Shown here: positions 45,277 to 57,312 of the stretch, one piece after another
How the letters are laid out: every line of letters begins with the position of its first letter
How positions within the stretch are numbered: the stretch's first letter is position 1
Source of the DNA: Closterium sp. Naga37s-1
Lineage: Eukaryota; Streptophyta; Zygnematophyceae; Desmidiales; Closteriaceae
Direction of reading: 5' to 3'
Length of the DNA stretch: 64,000 nt
Assembly (NCBI GenBank): GCA_947471745.1
Contig: CANJKZ010000174.1
Coordinates: 100,001 to 164,000 of the forward strand
Position numbers and translations under genes: made by a program
The notes under the pieces: generated by a model
The model's database searches: none
The model's input: only the letters and a program-made list of their open reading frames with translations
What the model was told of the DNA's origin: nothing

Positions 45277-47611
45277 TCAGGCAGACGCAGACGCAGACTC
45301 AGCAACAAGACTAGTGGCGTAGTCTAGGCGACAGGCTGCAGCAAAGTCAACAAGCTCAGCAACGAGAGCAGACGTAGCAGTGGACTCAAACAAAGGGTCA
45401 GTGACAGCAGTGGCTAGAAAGCGCGTGACAGCAGGACTAGCAGCACGAAGGGAGTCAGACTCCGGGTCCAGGCCGTCAGGAAGAGAGGACGCAAAAGGAG
45501 ACGGCAGAGGGACACGCTGTGGAGCAGTGGAAGGACGTAGTGTCATAGAGTGAGTGCCAGGGACAGGAGGAGGATGCGGACGCGGACGCGAAACACGGCG
45601 ACCAGTGCAAACAGTGTGGACATGCGACGCAGAACGAGACTCAGGTGACGCAGGACGAGACTCAGGCTCACGACGCTCTGTAAGACCTCTAGTCGGTCCA
45701 GAGTAAGGAGAAGGACCAGGCAGTGGAGAGGCCGGCTGTAACTGCGACGGGGACTGGACAAGCGGTGGACTCAGTAAAGGAGGAGTAGGACCAGGAGAAG
45801 GCGGAAGACCAAGAACCTGCTGAAGGAGCGGAACGTAGTACGGCCGTGGCTGCGCAGCGCCTCCAGAAACAGCAGAGACAGCACCAGTACCCTCAGCTCT
45901 AGGGTCTCCAGCTACAACTCCCGCAGCACCACCAGCTCCAGTACCTCTAACAGCTCCAGCTCCAGAAGCAACTCCAGTAGCAACATCTCCAGCACCTGCA
46001 GCTCCAATTCCTCCAGCACCACCAGCCCCAGCAGCTCCAGTACCTCCAGTACGAGCACCTCCAGGACCAGCTGCTCCAGCACCTCCAGCAGCTCCAACAC
46101 CAGCAGGACCTCCAACAGCACCAGTACCTCCAGCAGCACCTCCAGCAGCTCCAGCACCAGCAGCACCTCCAGCAGCTCTAGAAGCACCTCCAGCAGCCCC
46201 AGCAGCACCTCCAGCACCAGCAGCACCAGCAGCACCGCGACAGCGCCGAGCGTACCACTCACAAAGCAGCTGCGGAGAGAGGGGCTCCCGCCTCAACGGG
46301 ACACCCAGAGGACCTCCAGACTCAGCACGCTCAGGCTCAGCACCCCCAGACGCAGTACCCCCAGGCTCAGCACCCCCAGGCTCCACACGCTCAGGCGCAA
46401 CACCCCAAGGCTCAGTACTCCCAGACTCAGCACCCCCAGGCTTAGCACCCCCAGGCTCCACACGCTCATGCTCAGCACCCCCAGGCTCTGCACCCCCAGT
46501 CCCCGCACCCGCAGGCTCAGCACCCCTAGCAGCACCTGAGGCGACAGCTACCTCGACCGGCTCAGCAGGGTCTACCTGGGACACACCTGAGGGGGCAGGA
46601 CCCTGAGGGGGGAGGGGGTCTACCGGAGGAGTACCTGGTGCTAGGAAGAGTGGCCGGGGGGGGGAGAGAGACAGTGCGGTAGGGAAAGAGACGGTAGTAA
46701 GACACCGACTCGTCAAACGTGACGTCCTGAGAGGACAAAACACAACACGAGGTGGGGTGGTAGAACTGCCACATGGGGGCGTCAGGGGGGAAGCCAAGGA
46801 AGACGCAGGGAACGGCACGGGAGGACAGCTTGTCCGCTGAAGTATCGCGGACAAAAGCTCGAGATCCCCAGACACTGAACACAGACGCATCGCAAACCTT
46901 CCCCGTCCACCGCAGAGTAGGTGTGGTCTCCGGCAAGGAGACACGAGGCTGAAGGTTGATCTGATGCGCAGCGCACTGAACCGCGAACGGCCACAGAAAA
47001 TGGGGAGCAGCCGCATGGATCATGGACGTACGAGCGACGTCCATGACCATGCCAATGCGGCGCTCAGCAATCCCATTTTGCTGCGGGGAGGCCGGAAGTG
47101 TGAACGTCTGGCGGATGCCCTCCGCACGACAGAAGGCCCTCAGAAGGTCGGAGGAAAAGTCACCACCTCTGTCTGAGTGAAGACGCAGAACAGGAAGGTC
47201 CGAGCCGAAACTCTCGCTGAGCTGGCGACGGGCACCGCGGATCCAGTCGATCAACACCTCAGTGACCTCACCCTTGATGCGCAAGGGGAAGACTGTGGTG
47301 TAACGCGAGTAGTCGTCAACGACCAGCAGGAAGTAACGCTCGTGACCCTGTCCACACACGCGGGCTGGGCCCCACACGTCCATGTGAAGAGTCTGCACGG
47401 GAGCCTCTGTCGGAGGGAACGTGGAGGAGTGAAGAGCGGCGCGCTGTTGGCCCTCGACACAAGGAACACAGGTAGGGGCAGGCCCCGGAGGAAGGGGAGG
47501 GAGGGACCGGGGTAGACCCGAGACAAGGGTACGGGAGGCCATACCTCGAAGACGACAGAGGACGACACGAGCAGGGGGCAGACGCCGGACTAGACCTGGA
47601 CGCGGCAGCAA
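45277..47611 (-). pseudogene. Element F integrase and Gly/Ala-rich linker
   Basis: Integrase core motifs MDVWGPARVCGQGHERYF, VVDDYSRYTTVFPLRIKG, LHSDRGGDFSSDLLRAF and QQNGIAERRIGMVMDVART are intact in one frame to about 46,700. A frameshift then puts the linker (GAEPGGAE and GAAGGAGAAG repeats, 45,840-46,560) in another frame, ending at 45,277. A second frameshift near 47,600 separates this part from Gag-protease. Confidence 0.85.
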
Positions 47612-49519
47612 ACACCTGACTAGACGCTGCTACCTGACCAGACGGAGGAGACGCAGTAGTCAGTGTGTACAAACTCGACCCACGCCGACGAGTGAACGTG
47701 GCCAGGTGGCGGCCCGTCCGAGAGCAAGTGCAGTGGGTCACACGCTGACCTCTAGGGGTGAACTGGTCAACCCACGCGTCCTGGAGGTCAGCTCCACTCA
47801 CCAAGTTCGTAGAGAACGAGGGGAGGTGGAGTCCCGACAGCAAGCCCGACGGGGCCGCAGGACACTGTAGAACCGTGGAAGAGTGTGCAAGGACTGGGCC
47901 CCCAGAGGGGTCAGCCAGGGAGACAGCGATAGGTCGACTGAGCGGCGTGAGTGTGGTGCTGTCGCGAAAGAAGGAGCGCGAACCACCAGAGTCAAGTGTG
48001 AAAGTGTGCAAGGCCTCAGTAGGTGAAGTACCAGAGAGAGCAGACTCACCAGCACCTGGAGCAGCAGACTCATTTGTACCTGGAGCAACGGACTCACTAG
48101 TACCTGGAGCAGTAGACTCACTAGCACCTAGAGCAGCAGCCTCAATGCCCGGGTCGGGCGGAACCCACAGATAACAGTCACCCTCAGCACTATCACTCAC
48201 AGCATACATGGCAGGAAGGATAGCATCGAAATCAAGATCAAAGATAGCAACATTCTGCTTAAGCAGATCACCCCAGCGAGGGAGCTCAACAGCGTCAGGA
48301 AACTGGCCGCGCCAGGCGTCAGTCAGGCGACCGAAGCAGCGCTGCGCAGTGTATGGCAGCCCGCACGTCTCCCCACGGCGCCCGCCGGTGCGAAGAACGT
48401 ACGTGCAGGGACCAACACCCCCAGACCTCCCACGCCCAGCGTACCACTCACGAAGCTGCTGGGCCGACGGGGTCTCACGGGAACGCGGCTGCTGCTGGCG
48501 CTGGCTACCACCAAAGCCTCCACGCTGCGCGGCTGCACCTTGACCAGCACCACCGCCGCCGCCACCTCCACCACCACTGCCGCTGCCTCCACCGCCGCTG
48601 CCGTTGCCTCCACGAACCCCACTGCCGCCACCAAAGCCCCCACTCCCGCCACCACCCCCACCTCCACCGCCACCCCCCCCGCCTCCTCCACCGCCTCCAC
48701 CGCCGCCCCCACCGTCCCCTCCACCACCCTTGCCCCCCTTGCCCTTGCTGGTGCAGCGCCTCCCACTAGGAGCAGACTTAGCCCCGACCTCCTCAGTGCC
48801 AACGAGGTCGACAGCAGCAGCAGAAGCAATAGAGGGGAGAAGGGGGACAGGGGAACACCCCTCAAAGAAAGGGGTGCGACGGTCGCCGCGAGAAGCACCT
48901 ACAGCTAAGATACTCGTCTCAGCCACAGTGAGGCGCTCCTCTAGCAGGTCGACAGTGAGCTCGGTGGGGCAAAGGGAGAGAAAGTGGTCCCTGACTGACG
49001 CAAGGGAGTCAGGGAGGCGGGTGACTAGGTAGTAAAGGGTGATGCACATGGTGGGGGGGTTCTTGGCACAGAACTCAGTGGGAAGCGCAGCGCGGTAGCG
49101 GGTGTCACTAGTGCGGAGGTGGGTAATGAGGTCAGCGACAGTGGTAAAGGCAGCAAGGTCAGGGAAAAGGTACGGCAGCATGAGGCGGCCGAGAGCAGCA
49201 GTGGCAGGGGAGGAGTAGCGCGCTACGACAGCGTCGTACAAAGACTTAGCAGTCTTGTACTGGCCAAAATGTGCTCGCTCAGCAGACGGCAGGTGACTAC
49301 GAACAGCAAGGCGAGCAACAGCATCACGAGTGGTCCACTGCGAGCAAACCGTACTGTCAGCAGTGGCAGCAGGTGCAGTAGAGACACCAGACTTGTGATC
49401 GAAAAGGGATACCCCATCCCTAGAGTTACACTGAAGAAAGAGCTGCAGGTCGTCAACCCACACGTCAAAGTCAGCTGCACGCCCCTCAGCATCAAAGGTG
49501 AGAACAATAGGGCTAGTCA
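47612..49519 (-). pseudogene. Element F Gag and protease
   Basis: From ATG 49519 (MTSPIVLTFDAEGRAADF) the minus strand encodes a full copia Gag: DVWVDDLQLFLQC, CSQWTTRDAVARLAVRSHLP, AKSLYDAVVARYSSPATAAL, LITHLRTSDTRYRAALP, MCITLYYLVTRLPDSL. A long Gly-rich stretch follows, then AQQLREWYAGRG and the zinc-knuckle region (CTYVLRTGGRRGETC), in which the His is replaced (GLPYTAQRC). The protease reads LDSGGSRSFFRD, Gly for the usual Ala. The frame is open throughout and continues upstream as Ala-Ala-Thr repeats, which I treat as leader. Confidence 0.85.
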
Positions 49520-50460
49520 TAGCAGCAGTAGCAACAGTAGCAGCAGTAGCAGCAGTAGCAGCAGTAGCAGCAGTAGCAGCATTAGCAGCAGTAGCAGCAG
49601 TAGCAGCAGTAGAAGCAGTAGCAGCAGTAGCAGTAGTGGCAGCAGAAGCAGTGCAAGCAGAAGGGCAGCGCGGCTCGGCAGTGCGGCGCGGCTCGGCTGG
49701 GCGGCGCGGCTCGGTGGGGCGGCGCGGCTCGGCTGGGTGGCGTGGCTCGGCAGGGCGGCGCGGCTCGGTTCCAGGCGGCGCAGCGCGGCGCGGCGCTGCA
49801 GGGCAGCGCGGGTGCTTACCAGGGGCGGGTGCAGGGCAGGGCCGCAGCTGGCGGTTTAGGTCAGGGCCGCGACCGGGGCGGCAGTAGGGCAGAGCCGCGA
49901 CAGGGCGGCTGCAGGGCAGAGGCCGCGATGGGCGGCGAAGGCAGGGCCGCGACTGGGGCGGCAGCAAGGCAGGGCCGCGACAGGGGGCAGCTGCAGGGCA
50001 GGGGCCGCGACGGGCGGCGAAGGCAGGGCCGCGACAGTGGGCGGCTGCAGGGCAGGGCCGCAATAGGGGGCGGCTGCAGGGCAGGGACCGCGACGGGCGG
50101 CGAAGGCAGGGCCGCGACTGGGGCGGCAGCAGTGCAGAGGCCGCGACGGGCGGCGAACGGGCCGACGACGGGCGGCGAACGGGCCGACGACGGGCGGCAA
50201 AGAGGCCGGGACGGGCCGAGACGGGCCGGGTCGGGCCTAGACGGGCCGGGACGGGCCGGGACGGGCCAGCGACGGGTGGCGAAGGGCAGCACGGGGCCGC
50301 AGTGGGCGGCTAAGGCAGGGCCGCGACGCGTGGCGACGGGCCAGCGACGGGCAGCTACAGGCCGGGACGGGCCGGCTGAGGCAGGGCCGCGACGGGCCAA
50401 CTAAGGAAGGGCGCGCGACGGCGCAGGTAAGGCAGGCGCGAGGCGCGCTTCGGGCAGGGC
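49520..50460 (-). repeat. Leader of element F: triplet tract plus GC-rich array
   Basis: Next to gag is about 130 bp of TACTGCTGC triplets (minus strand). Further 5' are GCGGCGCGGCTCGG units (49,670-49,790), then GGCAGGGCCGCGACGGGCGG units to about 50,460. On the minus strand the frame stays open, giving Pro/Ala/Arg low complexity that is probably not translated. Confidence 0.85.
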
Positions 50461-50528
50461 AGGAAAAAAATTGTTCATAGTGGGCCCTAAAAAAAACGTT
50501 CCCATGAGGGAACCTGCTCAGAATACCA

Positions 50529-50659
50529 TGATAGAATACTGACCGAATGAATGACTGAACTAGCAAACAGGTGGGTACAAGTAGGAAACCTAAAAGTGCT
50601 GTACCCTATAAGAACTACCCCACTACAGCCTAGATAGACTATAGCATATATGTTTGACA
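50529..50659 (-). repeat. 5' LTR of element F
   Basis: 131 bp, nearly identical to 43121-43251 (two substitutions). The inner side adjoins the primer site at 50516-50528; the outer side adjoins the GTTGC target-site copy. Confidence 0.9.
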
Positions 50660-51947
50660 GTTGCTGCACGTCGCTGCTCAGCGTGACTACGAGTTGCACT
50701 CTCTGGACTTCAGCACAGCTTTCCTGCAGGGCAGCCTGCACGAGGAGATCTGGCTGCGCCACCCACCTGGCTTCACTGGGTCGTTTCCTGCAGGTACCCA
50801 GTGGAGCCTCTGGCAGCCAGTCTACGGTCTCCGCCAGGCGCCTCGCGAGTGGCACGACACACTAAGGACTACACTTGTGGCTCTTGGGTTTGCTCCTGCT
50901 ACTGCTGACCCGTCGCTGTTTCTACGCACTGACACCTCGCTGCCGTCGTTCTACGTCCTCGTGTACGTCGACGACCTCGTCTTGGCCACTGCTGATACTG
51001 AGGCACTGAATCTTGTGATGTCGGAGCTACAGAAGAGACACACTTGCACTGACCTGGGTGAACTGCGCAGCTATCTTGGCTTGCAGATCACCCGGGACAA
51101 AGCACGGCGCACCATCACATTGACTCAGTCACACATGGTGCACCAGGTCCTTCAGCGCTTCGGTTTCCAGTTCTCCTCGCCACAGCCCACTCCTCTGTCT
51201 ACCAACCACTCGCTCTCAGCTCCACCTTCGGACGAGTCCGTAGAGCCGAGTGGTCCGTACCCAGAGCTTGTGGGTTGCCTCATGTACCTGATGACATGCA
51301 CACGACCTGATCTCGCATACCCTCTCAGCCTTCTGGCTCGCTACGTGGCTCCCGGTAGGCACCGAAAGGTGCACTGGGATGCTGCAAAGAGGGTACTACG
51401 TTACTTGTGCAGTACGTCGGGCATGGGGCTTGTGCTTGGAGGACGGGGTCCAGTTGTCCTCACCGGTCACGCAGACGCTTCCTGAGTTGACGACTCAGCT
51501 ACGCAGCGGTCGTCACAGGGTTACACCTTCAGCCTTGGCTCTTGCTCTGTTTCCTGGCAGTCTACCCGCTCGTCTTCGGTTCTCAGCTCCAGTTGTGAGG
51601 CTGACATCTACACCGGGGCCATGGCTGCACAGGAGCTATGCCGGCTCACCTACCTGCTGAGTGACTTGGGAGAGCAGCCTCGTTCGCCTCCAGTTCTGTA
51701 TGTAGACAACAAGGCCATGATTTCCTTGTGACAGGAGCACAGACTGGAGCACAGAACAAAGCACATCGCTCTGCGATACTTCCTTTCTCGAGATTTGCAG
51801 CAGCGTGGCCAGCTTCGTCTTGCGTACGTGGCCACTAGGGCCAACACTGCTGATATATTCACCAAGGCACTTCCGCCTGGTGATCATCAGCGCTTCTCTA
51901 CTGTGTTAGGCCTTGTGCCTACTTTGCCTCACTTGCTTACTACTTGA
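50660..51947 (+). pseudogene. Element B reverse transcriptase (rest) and RNase H
   Basis: Continues B after F: HVAAQRDYELHSLDFSTAFL, FYVLVYVDDLVLATAD, YLGLQITRDKARRTI, HWDAAKRVLRYLCST, then RNase H (LTGHADAS, SSSCEADIYTGAMA, LYVDNKAMI, TKALPPGDHQRF) ending TTGA at 51945-51947. Two stops: TGA for TGG at 51483-51485 and TGA at about 51,729. The domain is otherwise well kept. Confidence 0.9.
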
Positions 51948-52164
51948 ATCTTCTTGTACTGTGATCTATATATATGCCTGCATGCTTGCACTTTATAGGA
52001 TATGATCACTGTATTGTTTGTTCTCTTTATATCACTCTGCATGTGAACTGGCCTTGTGGCCCTTTGCTTGTGCTCGGACTGTGTGGTGACTTTGTGATCC
52101 ACCCTGAGCTTGCTTTGCTTTGCTTGACTGGTCTTGTGACCACTTGTTCTCCCCCACTTTGCCT

Positions 52165-52307
52165 ATGGGGGTGTGTTAGAACATTATAGCTTTTAAATTT
52201 GTGTAGGCTATAGTGGGGTAGCCCATCAGGGGTACAACCCAATTAGGGTTAGTACTTGTTCCCAACTCTTTGCTAGTTCATTCATTCTCGTTCACAACAT
52301 TCTAATA
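52165..52307 (+). repeat. Purine tract and 3' LTR of element B
   Basis: ATGGGGGTG (52165-52173) precedes the LTR 52174-52307, which matches the 5' LTR at 30346. The right flank GCTGA (52308-52312) is the target-site copy. Confidence 0.9.
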
Positions 52308-52312
52308 GCTGA

Positions 52313-53080
52313 CTGTCGAGGTGCTCAAGAGGTAGTGTAGAGTGCGATCGAGTTCCGCCATGTGCGTGGCTGTGGGCTTCTTGAGGTAGGTGGCGAGCTG
52401 GCTCGCTGAGTATGATAGATCTGGTCAGCAGGTGACAGCTGCGAAGAGGAGGCAGCCTAGCTTTCGTTGGTAGTCGCGTATGCCGGCGAATTTGAGTGGC
52501 GTGGAGATTTCCTTGCGGCCTCCGTCGGTGAAGCGATATGGTATGGTAATGGCGCTGAGGGTTAATTCGAAGCGTTTGGCGATGGTGTCGGCGTATTTCG
52601 CGGCGCTGAGGTAGATCGCGTTTTCCCCGTCTTGTATGTTGAGTCCTAGGTACTGTGTTACGGTAGACGAGACGGTGAGCGTGAGGTCCCGTTGTAGCTC
52701 CCCTTCGAACCAGGTCGTGACGTCATCGGTAGAGCCGATGTAAAGCAGGTCGTCCACATAGACTATGAGTAAGATGTAGTCGACACCCTTCGTGAGACGA
52801 TACATCCCTTGGTCGTGCGGGAGTTGGCGAAATCCGATGCGAATCAATCGAGCGTGCAGATATTGTTGCCACAACCTCGGAGCTTCTTTGATCCCGTACA
52901 GGGATTTTAGTAGTTGACAGACTTGGTTAGGGTCTGCATTAGACCCATGTGGTTGTTCGACGAAGATTTCCGCGTTGACAGGGGCGTAGAGGAAGGCGTT
53001 GGCAGCGTCGATTTGACGGAGTTTCTTCCGCTTCATGGCGGCTATCGCGAAGACGATTCGGAGAGAGGTATGTCCGCTAA
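52313..53080 (-). pseudogene. Element C reverse transcriptase, C-terminal half
   Basis: The minus strand encodes IDAANAFLYAPVNAEIFVEQ, LKSLYGIKEAPRLWQQYLHA, the catalytic YILLIVYVDDLLYIGS, YLGLNIQDGE, and the start of the connection (YQRKLGCLLFAA). A frameshift or stop near 52,430 follows. E interrupts it on the 5' side (TSD GCTAA at 53076-53080) and B on the 3' side. Confidence 0.9.
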
Positions 53081-53211
53081 TGTGAGAACAAGTGACGAGA
53101 ATGATTGACTAGGAAGCAAGGAAGGGTACAAGTAGAATGTCGAGAGAAACTGTGTACCCCCTAAGGCTAAACCCACTACAGCCTAGAGAAAGTACAGACA
53201 TATGTTTGACA
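53081..53211 (-). repeat. 3' LTR of element E
   Basis: On the minus strand it runs from TGTCAAACATATG to CTTGTTCTCACA, with a CCTATGGGGGTG purine tract at 53212-53223. Confidence 0.9.
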
Positions 53212-53499
53212 CACCCCCATAGGCTAAGTGGGGAATAGCAAGAGCAAGCAATGGTCACAAGACCAGTCAAGAGAAGAAGCAAAGCAAAGCAAGCTCAGGG
53301 TGGATCACAAAGTCACCACACAGTCCGAGCACAAGCAAAGGGCCACAAGGCCAGTTCACATGCAGAGTTATATAAAGAGAACAAACAATACAGTGATCAT
53401 ACCCTAGCAAGTGCAAGCATGCAGGTATATATATACATCACAGTACAATCTGAGCCAGGCAGTAAGCAAGTGAGGCAAAGTAGGCACAAGGCCTAACAC

Positions 53500-55712
53500 A
53501 GTAACAAAGCGCTGATGATCACCAGGCGGAAGTGCCTTGGTGAAGACATCAGCAATGTTGGCCCGAGTGGCCACCTACGCAAGACGAAGCTGACCACGCT
53601 GCTGCAAATCTCGAGCAAGGAAGTATCGCAGAGCGATGTGCTTCGTTCTGTGCTCCAGTCTGTGCTCCTGACACAAGGCTATCATGGCCTTGTTGTCTAC
53701 GTACAGGACTGGAGGCGAACGAGGCTGCTCTCCCAAGTCGGTCAGCAAGTAGGTGAGCCAGCGTAGCTCCTGAGCAGCCATGGCTCCGGCATAGATCTCA
53801 GCCTCACAACTGGAGCTGAGAACTGAAGACGAGTGGGTAGATTGCCAAGAAACCGAGCCGGACCCAAGGCTGAAGGTGTAACCCTGTGACAACCTCTGCG
53901 TAGCTGAGTCGTCAACCCAGGAGGCGTCTGCGTGACCAGTGAGGACAACTGGACCCCGTCCTCCAAGCACAAGCCCCATGCACGTCGTACTGCACAGGTA
54001 ACGCAGTACCCTCTTCGCAGCATCCTAGTGCACCTTTCGGTGCCTACCGGGAGCCACGTAGCGAGCCAAAAGGCTGAGAGGGTACGCGAGGTCAGGTTGT
54101 GTACAAGTTATCAGGTACATGAGGCAACCCACAAGCTCTGGGTACGGACCACTCGGCTCTACGGACTCGTCCGAAGGTGGAGCTGAGAGCGACTGGCTGG
54201 TAGACAGAGGAGTGAGCTGTGGCGAGGAGTACTGGAAGCCGAAGCGCTGAAGGACCTGGTGTACCATGTGTGACTGAGTCAGTGTGATGGTGCACCGTGC
54301 TCTGTCCCGGGTGATCTGCAGGCCAAGATAGTTGCGCAGTTCACCAAGGTCAGTGCAGGTATGTCTCTTCTGCAGCTCGGACTTCACAAGGGTCAGTGCC
54401 TTAGTGTCAGCCGTGCGAAAGACGAGGTCGTCGACGTACACTAGGACGTAGAACGGCAGCAGCGAGGTGTCGGTGCGTAGAAAAAGCGACGGGTCTGGTG
54501 TAGAAGGAGCAAACCCAAGAGCCGCAAGTGTAGTCCTGAGTATGTCGTGCCACTCGCGAGGCACCTGGCGGAGACCGTAGACTGGCCGGCGGAGGCTCCA
54601 CTGAGTACCTACAGGAAACGTCCCAGTGAAACCAGGTGGTCGGCGCAGCCAGATCTCCTCGTGCAGGCTGCCCTGCAGGAAGGCTGTACTGAAGTCCAGG
54701 GAGTGTAACTCGTAGTCACGCTGAGCAGCTACGTGCAGCAACACCCGAAGAGTAGTCATCTTCGAGGTGGGGGAGAAGGTCTGGAAGTAGTCAACTCCCT
54801 GTCGCTGGCTGAAGCCTCGAGCAACGTAACGCGCCTTGAAGGCAGGTGGAGAACCCGGCGGCCGCTTCACCCTGAAAATCCACATGCCGTCGACTATGTT
54901 CGCCCCAGGTGGGGGAACCTCGTCGACGTAGGTGCCTGTGGACTTCCAGGATGCCATCTTGGCATCCATAGCTGCCTGCCACCGAGAGGAGTAAGGACCC
55001 GTAATCGCCTCTGCGTAAGAGCGCGGGGTCGGGATGTCTGGAGCATCCGGGTCTCCCTCAGGGGCAAGCAGCATGGAAGCGAAACGAGGTAAAGCAACTG
55101 CAAGACACTCAAAGTCCTCCTGCCTGTCCTCAAGGACGTCCGAGCCAAGAGCACACTCACCCCTGACGGACAGAGGACTGGCAGGTACGGACTAGGCAAC
55201 TAGAGCAGAGGCGTAGTCGAGACGGCAGGCAGCAGCAAAGTCAAGAAGCTCAGCAACGAGAGCAGAAGCAGCAGCAGACTCAAAGGACGGGTCAGTGAAA
55301 GCAGTGGCAAGGAGACGAGCAACAGTGGGACTGGCAGCACGCGCTCGGTCAGTCCAGGGTCAGGGACCTCAGGAAGAGAGGACTCAGGAGGAGCAGGCAG
55401 AGGAACACGCAGTGGAACAGAGGAAGGACGGAGTGCCATAGTGTGCGTGCCTGGGACAGGAGGAGGACGCAAACGAGGAGCGCGATGAGCAGTGCGAACA
55501 TGCGAGACAGGACGAGACGCAGGCTCACGACGCTCTGTAAGACCTCCGGACTGCTCAGTGTAAGGAGAGGGAACAGGCAGTGGGGAGGCTGGCTGTAGCG
55601 GCGGCTGCGACTTGTCAGGCGGTGGACACAGGAAGGGAGGAGGAAGACCAGTAGAAGACTGGACACCAAGAACCTGCTGAAGCAGGGGAACGAAGTACGG
55701 ACGCGGCCGCAC
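53500..55712 (-). pseudogene. Element E linker end, reverse transcriptase and RNase H
   Basis: RT from WIFRVKRPPGSPPAFKARYV through LDFSTAFLQGSLHEEIW, FYVLVYVDDLVFRTAD and YLGLQITRDRARC; RNase H with LTGHADASWVDD, SSSCEAEIYAGAMA and LYVDNKAMIALCQE. Lesions: TAG at about 55,190 in the linker, TAG for TGG at about 54,030 at the RT/RNase H junction, and a frameshift at about 55,355. Confidence 0.87.
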
Positions 55713-57312
55713 AGTGCCTCCAGCACCTCCAGCTCCAGGGTCAACAGCTCCAGCTCCTGCAGCTCCAGCGCCTCCTGCGCCGGGGCCTCCAACTCCAGCT
55801 ACACCAGCTCCAGCGCCTCCGGCGCCAGCTGCTCCAGGCTCCGTAGGGTCTCCAGCTCCAGTAGTAACAGCAGCACCTCCAGCTCCAGTGTCTCCAGGCT
55901 CGCCAGCTCCGGGAGCTCCACTCCGACGGTGTGCGCGCAGAACAAGCCACTCACGCAGCTGCTGCGAGGACAGTCGCGGTGAAGCACCAGCAGGACTTCC
56001 AGACGAAGCAGCACCCCGAGGCTCAGCACCCCCAGACTCCGCACCCTCCGACTCAGCACCCCCAGGCTCAACACCCTCAGGCTCAGCACCCCCAGACCCA
56101 GCACCCTCAGACCCCGCACCCCCCGGCTCCGCACCCCCAGACGCAGCACCCCCAGACGCAGTACCTGGAGCAGCACTTGAGCCGACAGCTACCTGAACAG
56201 GCGCAAGACCAGGGAGAGGGTCAACCTAAGACACACCCGAGGGAGCAGGACCCTGGGGCGGGAGGGGGTCTATCGGAGGGGGACCGGGAGCAAGGAAGAG
56301 CGGCGGGGGCGGGGGAGGGGCAGAGTGGTAGGGGAACAGACGGTAGAAGGGAACCGACTTGTCGAACGTGACGTCCTGAGACGGGAGGGCACGGCGCGAG
56401 GTGGGGTGGTAAAACTGCTAGCCAGGCGCGTCAGGGGGAAAGCCAAGGAAGACGCAAGGAATGGCGCGGGCGGAGAGCTTGTCCGCAGACGTATCGCGAA
56501 CAAAGGCACGAGAACCCCAGACCCGGAACACCGACGCATCGCCAACCTTCCCCGTACAACGCAGTGTGGGCAAGGTCTCCGGCAAGGAGACACGGGGCAA
56601 GAGGTTGAGCTGATGCGCAGCGTACCGGACTGCAAACGGCCACAGAAAATGGGGAGCAGCCGCATGGATCATGGAGGTACGAGCGACCTCCATGACTGAG
56701 CCAATGCGGCGCTCAGCAATCCCATTTTGCTGAGGGGAGTCCGGAAGTGTGAACGACTGGGTGATGCCCTCCCCACGACAAAAGTCCCGCAAGAGGTCGG
56801 AGGAGAACTCACCACCTCTGTCAGAGTGCAGATGCAGGACAGGAAGGTCCTCGCCGAACCGCTCGCTCAGCTGTAGACGGACTGTGCGGATCCAAGGGAT
56901 CAAGACAGCAGAGACCTCACCCTTGCTGCGCAAGGGGAAGACTGTGGTGTACCGTGTGTAGTCGTCAACTACCAGCAGAAAGTAGCGCTCGCGGCCCTGT
57001 CCACTGACGCGGGCTGGGCCCCACACGTCCATGTGGAGGGTCTGCAGGGGAGCAGTCGTCGGGGGAAATGAGGAGGAGTGAGGAGCGGCGCGCTGCCGCC
57101 CCTCGACGCAAGGAAGACAGGGCGGGGCAGGCGAGGGCGGTAAGGGAGGCGGAGACCTGGGGAGACCAGAGACGGGAGTGCATGCCACGAAGGCGTGGCA
57201 GGGAGGGGTGACCCAGGCGGTGGTGCCAAAGAAGAGTCTGGTGCAACAGGAGGCGACACGAGCAAGAGGCGGCTACCTGACCTGACGCGGACACATGAGC
57301 AGACGCAGCGAC
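55713..57312 (-). pseudogene. Element E integrase and post-integrase linker
   Basis: LLWHHRLGHPSLPRL, CLPCVEGRQRAA, MDVWGPARVSGQG, VVDDYTRYTTVFPLRSKG, LHSDRGGEFSSDLLRDF and QQNGIAERRIGSVMEVART are readable on the minus strand. The frame stops at TAG for TGG (about 56,418) just before QFYHPTSRR. The Gly/Ala/Glu linker (55,700-56,200) uses pentad repeats as in A and B. Confidence 0.87.

Larger units (their letters stand above)
43121..50659 (-). mobile_element. Element F: copia retrotransposon nested in the reverse transcriptase of B
   Basis: LTRs of 131 bp (43121-43251 and 50529-50659) differ at about two positions, the fewest of the nest. The TSD is GTTGC (43116-43120 and 50660-50664). The minus strand has primer site (TGGTATTCTGAGC, 50528-50516), GC-rich leader, full Gag with capsid, protease, integrase, a long Gly/Ala linker, reverse transcriptase and RNase H. 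It is related to A, B and E but is a distinct subfamily. Several stops and frameshifts. Confidence 0.92.
30346..52307 (+). mobile_element. Element B: copia retrotransposon on the + strand, interrupted by A and F
   Basis: LTRs of 134 bp at 30346-30479 and 52174-52307 differ at about five positions. The TSD is GCTGA (30341-30345 and 52308-52312). In order: primer-binding site, GC-rich leader, capsid-less Gag, protease, integrase broken at 33069 by A and resuming at 40811, linker, reverse transcriptase broken at 43120 by F and resuming at 50665, RNase H, purine tract and 3' LTR. B's own length without A and F is about 6.7 kb. Premature stops and frameshifts make it inactive. Confidence 0.92.
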